Shown: in pieces, positions 61,046 to 64,000 of the stretch
Numbering within the stretch: position 1 is the stretch's first letter
How the letters are laid out: each line of letters starts with the position of its first letter
NCBI GenBank assembly: GCA_951813285.1
Contig: OX638355.1
Span: 8,001 to 72,000, forward strand
Reading direction: 5' to 3'
Length of the DNA stretch: 64,000 bases
Origin: Terriglobia bacterium
GTDB taxonomy: Bacteria; Acidobacteriota; Terriglobia; Versatilivoradales; Versatilivoraceae
Position numbers and translations under genes: made by a program
The notes under the pieces: generated by a model
The model's input: only the letters and a program-made list of their open reading frames with translations
Database searches by the model: none
What the model was told of the DNA's origin: nothing

Positions 61046-62392
61046 ATGACCAAGAAGATCGATCTGGAAGAAAGTTTTCTCTACGACCGGCACTTGCTGG
61101 AGTACATCCATCGGGCCTCCGAGCACGGCCTCTACGACATTCGGGGTTTGGGCGCCAAGAGAAAGGTGCCCAACTTCGACGACCTGGTCTTCCTGACGGC
61201 CTCGGCTTCCCGCTATCCCCTGGAGGGCTACCGGGAGAAGTGCCTCACCCGGACCGTCCTCGGCACCCGACGGGCCAAGAAGCCCATCACGCTGGACATT
61301 CCCATCACCATCGCCGGCATGAGCTTCGGCTCGCTATCGGCCAACGTCAAAGAAGCTATCGGCCGGGCGGCCTCGGAGGTGGGCACCTCCACCACCACCG
61401 GCGACGGGGGCATGACCCGGGAGGAGCGGGCTTCCTCCAAGACGCTGGTCTACCAGTGCCTGCCCTCCCGCTACGGGTTCAATCCCCAGGATCTGAAGCA
61501 GGCCGACGCCATCGAGATGGTGATCGGCCAGGGGGCCAAGCCCGGAGGAGGCGGCATGCTGCTGGGGCTCAAGGTCAGCCCGCGGGTGGCCCGAATGCGG
61601 ACCTTGCCCGAGGGCATCGACCAGCGTTCGGCCTGTCGCCACCCCGATTGGACCGGGCCCGACGACCTCACCATCAAGATCAACGAGCTGCGGGAAATCA
61701 CCGACTGGCAAATCCCCATCTACGTCAAGCTGGGAGCCACCCGGGTGCGGGACGACGTCAAGCTGGCGGTCAAGGCCGGCGCCGACGTAGTGGTGGTGGA
61801 CGGCATGCAGGGAGGCACGGCGGCCACCCAGCAGGTGTTTATCGAGCACGCCGGGATCCCCACCCTGCCGGCCGTGCGGCAGGCCGTGGAGGCGCTGGAT
61901 GAGATGGATGTCCTGGGCGAGGTGCAACTGGTGGTTTCCGGGGGGATTCGCACCGGGGCCGACGTGGCCAAGGCCCTGGCCATGGGGGCGGACGCCGTGT
62001 CTCTGGGCCAGGCCGTGCTGATGGCGCTGGGCTGCAACAGCCCCTCGTACTTCGATGGGCAGGAGTCGGTGGACGTCAGCGATGAGTACGCCAAGCTGGG
62101 TACCGGGCCCGGCTACTGCCACCATTGTCACACGGGGCTGTGCCCGGTGGGGGTAACCACCCAGATCCCCGAGCTGGAAAAGAGATTGCAGCCCGATTGG
62201 GGGGCACGGCGCTTGAAGAACTACCTGCAGACCCTGACCATGGAGTTGACGACCCTGGCCAGGGCCTGCGGCAAATCCAACGTCCACCACCTGGAGCGTG
62301 AAGACCTGGTCGCACTCACGGTGGAAGCCGCCGCCATGGCCAAGCTCCCCCTGGCCGGAACCGACTGGATTCCGGGAGACGGGCGACGATAG
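61046..62392 (+). CDS. mgsC: FMN-dependent glutamate-synthase-like subunit; N-methylglutamate synthase subunit C
   Basis: A 448-residue glutamate synthase central/FMN domain. FMN and 2-oxoglutarate binding blocks include ITIAGMSFGSLSANVKEAIG, TTTGDGGMTREER, GQGAKPGGGGMLLG, VVVDGMQGGTAATQQVF and VVSGGIRTGADVAKALAMGA. The cysteines in CHHCHTGLCPVG would bind the Fe-S cluster. It aminates 2-oxoglutarate with methylamine to give N-methylglutamate. It is 57 bases after mgsB and closes the pathway cluster. Confidence 0.93.
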   Translation: MTKKIDLEESFLYDRHLLEYIHRASEHGLYDIRGLGAKRKVPNFDDLVFLTASASRYPLEGYREKCLTRTVLGTRRAKKPITLDIPITIAGMSFGSLSANVKEAIGRAASEVGTSTTTGDGGMTREERASSKTLVYQCLPSRYGFNPQDLKQADAIEMVIGQGAKPGGGGMLLGLKVSPRVARMRTLPEGIDQRSACRHPDWTGPDDLTIKINELREITDWQIPIYVKLGATRVRDDVKLAVKAGADVVVVDGMQGGTAATQQVFIEHAGIPTLPAVRQAVEALDEMDVLGEVQLVVSGGIRTGADVAKALAMGADAVSLGQAVLMALGCNSPSYFDGQESVDVSDEYAKLGTGPGYCHHCHTGLCPVGVTTQIPELEKRLQPDWGARRLKNYLQTLTMELTTLARACGKSNVHHLEREDLVALTVEAAAMAKLPLAGTDWIPGDGRR

Positions 62393-62402
62393 AACACAGA
62401 GC

Positions 62403-62543
62403 TCAGATACGGTACAAAGCCATTTTGGCGTGTTCGCGAAGCACACGGTTGATTTCAGTCTGGTACCCCCGCCCACCAGGGGCGTTGGTCTTGAACCACG
62501 CCACCACGTCGGCATCCAGCCTTAGCGGTATCGGAAGTCTCAC
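62403..62543 (-). CDS. BrnA-type antitoxin fragment (DUF4415 C-terminus)
   Basis: A 46-codon minus-strand frame from GTG 62543 reads VRLPIPLRLDADVVAWFKTN, then GGRGYQTEINRVLREHA. This is the ribbon-helix-helix end of BrnA/DUF4415 antitoxins (LRLDADVVAWFK...GYQTRINxVLR). Full proteins are about 80-100 residues, so the N-terminal toxin-binding part is missing or lost, and no BrnT toxin gene is adjacent. Probably a remnant. Confidence 0.55.
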   Translation of the reverse strand: MRLPIPLRLDADVVAWFKTNAPGGRGYQTEINRVLREHAKMALYRI

Positions 62544-62562
62544 ACCTGCATGACCCCCACCT

Positions 62563-63327
62563 TCACGGAACGATAGAAGCTCTGGCCCGTCTGAGGCTCT
62601 TGACCTCGTCGGCAGGAGGCTTCTGCCAAGTGCCGAAACGACTCAAGACGGGCAATCCCACCCGCTTGGCTTCCACCATGAACTCGGTGTATTTGAGGCC
62701 CACCAGCACGGGATCGATGATGGGAGCTCCCAGTGAATCGTCCACCCCTGTGACCGTCAGCGGGCAACTTTGCAGCGTGCACCCCATGAGGATGGCCTCG
62801 GCGCCGTCCTCCTCCACGCATTTCTGAGCTACCTCAAGGATCCGGGCAACCACCTCCTGGGGATTGGTGCGGTCCGGATAGGACTCCCTGGCCGACAGGT
62901 GGATGTGCCTCACCGAGGCCAGCTTGGAGCCGGTCCCGTAGAGTTGCGCCATCTCGCGGTAGCAGTGGACGGTCTTGTATTCGGTGGCGATGACCGAGTA
63001 CCTCTGAGAGATGGCGTTGGCGTAGTGGCATCCGGCCTCGAAGGCCGCCGTCACCGGAATGTCCACCAACTCGCGGGCTTCCCACAGTCCCGGATCGTAG
63101 CAGCAACAGATGAAGAGGGCGTCGAAGCCCTCATCCTGGGCCCGGCAGGCCCGCTCGGCCACGGCGTCGGCGCAGCGGTGGCGATAGTAGATGTAGGTGA
63201 CGTAGTTCAGGGGATAGACGTCGGAAATGTCTTCGAACACGATTTCGGTGTTCGGTCCCGCCACCTGCCGGCACCGCTCCAGCTCCTGCATACCGCCTGC
63301 AAACGGATTCAAAACCAGGATTTTCAT
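62563..63327 (-). CDS. Asp/Glu/hydantoin racemase family protein
   Basis: A 254-residue racemase-fold protein: MKILVLNPFAGGMQELERC at the start, the first catalytic Cys region ALFICCCYDPGLWEARE, and the second Cys in AILMGCTLQSCPLT. Such enzymes racemise hydantoins, allantoin or amino acids. It is directly downstream of an N-methylhydantoinase B gene. ATG 63327 has an AAGGGAG site; the ATG at 63345, overlapping the upstream stop as ATGA, is an alternative. The substrate is probably a hydantoin given the neighbour. Confidence 0.85.
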   Translation of the reverse strand: MKILVLNPFAGGMQELERCRQVAGPNTEIVFEDISDVYPLNYVTYIYYRHRCADAVAERACRAQDEGFDALFICCCYDPGLWEARELVDIPVTAAFEAGCHYANAISQRYSVIATEYKTVHCYREMAQLYGTGSKLASVRHIHLSARESYPDRTNPQEVVARILEVAQKCVEEDGAEAILMGCTLQSCPLTVTGVDDSLGAPIIDPVLVGLKYTEFMVEAKRVGLPVLSRFGTWQKPPADEVKSLRRARASIVP

Positions 63328-63341
63328 GGTCTCCCTTCCCG

Positions 63342-64000
63342 TCATCCACGACGGGCCCTCTCCTCGGCGGTGGCCTGCGAGTCTAGCGACAGATCGTCAT
63401 TGAGAACGACGCCGTAGATCTTCAGAGCCGACTCCCTCGAGAGCAACTCCTGAACGACGTCCTGACGGACCTTTTCGGCAGGGCGTTGGCAAGGTTCTCC
63501 CCATCCTCCGCCCCCCGGAGTGGTGCTGATCAGTCGGGACCCCCTGGTCAGGACCCGGGTCACTTTGGAGGGGAGCTGCTCCACGGATCCGTCGGGCAGC
63601 ACCACCTTGCAGTCCCCGGTGGAAGCGCTGAGGCCGCCGAAGATACCCCAGGGAGCCAGCTCGAATCGATCCGAGCTGAGGGTGACCGTCACCCTCTCCG
63701 CTTCGATCTCGAACTCGCGCCGCATGCCGTAGCCTCCCCTGAACTCCCCGGCCCCGGCGCTCTCCGAAACCAGCCCATAGCCGCGGATGAAGAAAGGATA
63801 GGTCGATTCGATCACCTCCACCGGGGCGTTGCGGGTGTTGGTCATGTGCATCTGCACCGCCGAGGTTCCGTCGCGGTCCACCAGGGCTCCCTGGCCGCCG
63901 CCGTAGGTCTCGATGTAGTTGAAGAGGGCCCCGCTGCGGGGGTCTCGGCCTCCGATGTTCAACAGGTTCATGGTCCCCGAGCAGGCGGCCGCGGCCCGCT
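63342..64000 (-). CDS. N-methylhydantoinase B/oxoprolinase subunit, C-terminal part (cut by window end)
   Basis: 219+ residues of a HyuB-type ATP-dependent hydantoinase subunit; the frame is open to the window end (ACSGTMNLLNIGGRDPRSG). Typical blocks are NYIETYGGGQGAL, MHMTNTRNAPVEVIESTYPF, GAGEFRGGYGMRREF and LISTTPGGGGWG. Its stop overlaps the racemase's upstream ATG by 4 bases. The subunit would open N-methylhydantoin or 5-oxoproline rings, partner HyuA presumably beyond the window. The product of creatinine-type degradation, N-carbamoylsarcosine, would link to C1/methylated-amine metabolism nearby, but that is inference. Confidence 0.92.
   Translation of the reverse strand, partial: RAAAACSGTMNLLNIGGRDPRSGALFNYIETYGGGQGALVDRDGTSAVQMHMTNTRNAPVEVIESTYPFFIRGYGLVSESAGAGEFRGGYGMRREFEIEAERVTVTLSSDRFELAPWGIFGGLSASTGDCKVVLPDGSVEQLPSKVTRVLTRGSRLISTTPGGGGWGEPCQRPAEKVRQDVVQELLSRESALKIYGVVLNDDLSLDSQATAEERARRG

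Overview
The window is GC-rich, gene-dense DNA from a Gram-negative environmental bacterium: it has tripartite RND efflux genes, Tat and lipoprotein signals, Hfq and HflX. An Acidobacteriota or similar soil, marine or sponge-associated lineage would fit the gene mix (miaA-hfq-hflX, FmdB-like zinc ribbon with a long Ser/Lys tail, many secreted sialidase-fold and catabolic enzymes). That assignment is inference only; no rRNA or tRNA gene was found to test it.

Layout. 1-2.4 kb: a transposase remnant and a decayed insertion sequence bounded by perfect 18-bp inverted repeats. 2.6-10.9 kb (minus strand): a lipid-modification locus. A MerR-type regulator with a cobalamin-binding domain (CarH/LitR-like) precedes a delta-9 desaturase, an FAD protein, a DUF1365 protein, a cyclopropane fatty acid synthase and a second CFA-like methyltransferase; DUF2878 and DUF1295 membrane proteins lie upstream. 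11.7-16.1 kb: mobile debris, namely an internally deleted IS4-type transposase, a truncated plasmid RepA-like gene with a small membrane/coiled-coil protein, and a complete group II intron whose ends can be placed by comparison with intronless copies of the repeat it sits in. 16.2-24.3 kb (minus): two RND permeases and their adaptor. 24.6-27.3 kb (plus): a 30-residue membrane peptide overlapping miaA, then hfq and hflX. 27.4-46.5 kb: an FtsX/MacB-like permease, nudC, and an accessory catabolic region (two sialidase-fold proteins, opine-dehydrogenase family, Gfo/Idh/MocA-SMP30 fusion, aldo/keto reductase, nitrilase family, SDR, three aminotransferases, secreted RraA-like protein), with an M23 peptidase and an FmdB-like protein.

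46.6-49.9 kb: an AT-richer defence-type island with a PD-(D/E)XK-like nuclease, an AbiEi/AbiEii toxin-antitoxin pair and a perfect 10-bp palindromic operator upstream. 50.2-52.3 kb: a TPR protein and a Tat-exported sulfite-oxidase-family molybdoenzyme. 52.35-62.4 kb: what looks like a complete N-methylglutamate pathway in one direction: a four-subunit sarcosine-oxidase-like N-methylglutamate dehydrogenase, a type III glutamine-synthetase-like gamma-glutamylmethylamide synthetase and a three-subunit N-methylglutamate synthase. Together these would convert methylamine to ammonium/glutamate nitrogen plus a C1 unit. 62.4-64 kb: a BrnA-like fragment, a hydantoin racemase-family gene and the C-terminal part of N-methylhydantoinase B, cut by the window edge.

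Several families of dispersed repeats fill the gaps. One composite repeat occurs at least six times and hosts the group II intron; another has the same terminal repeats as the first insertion sequence and looks like its non-autonomous derivative.
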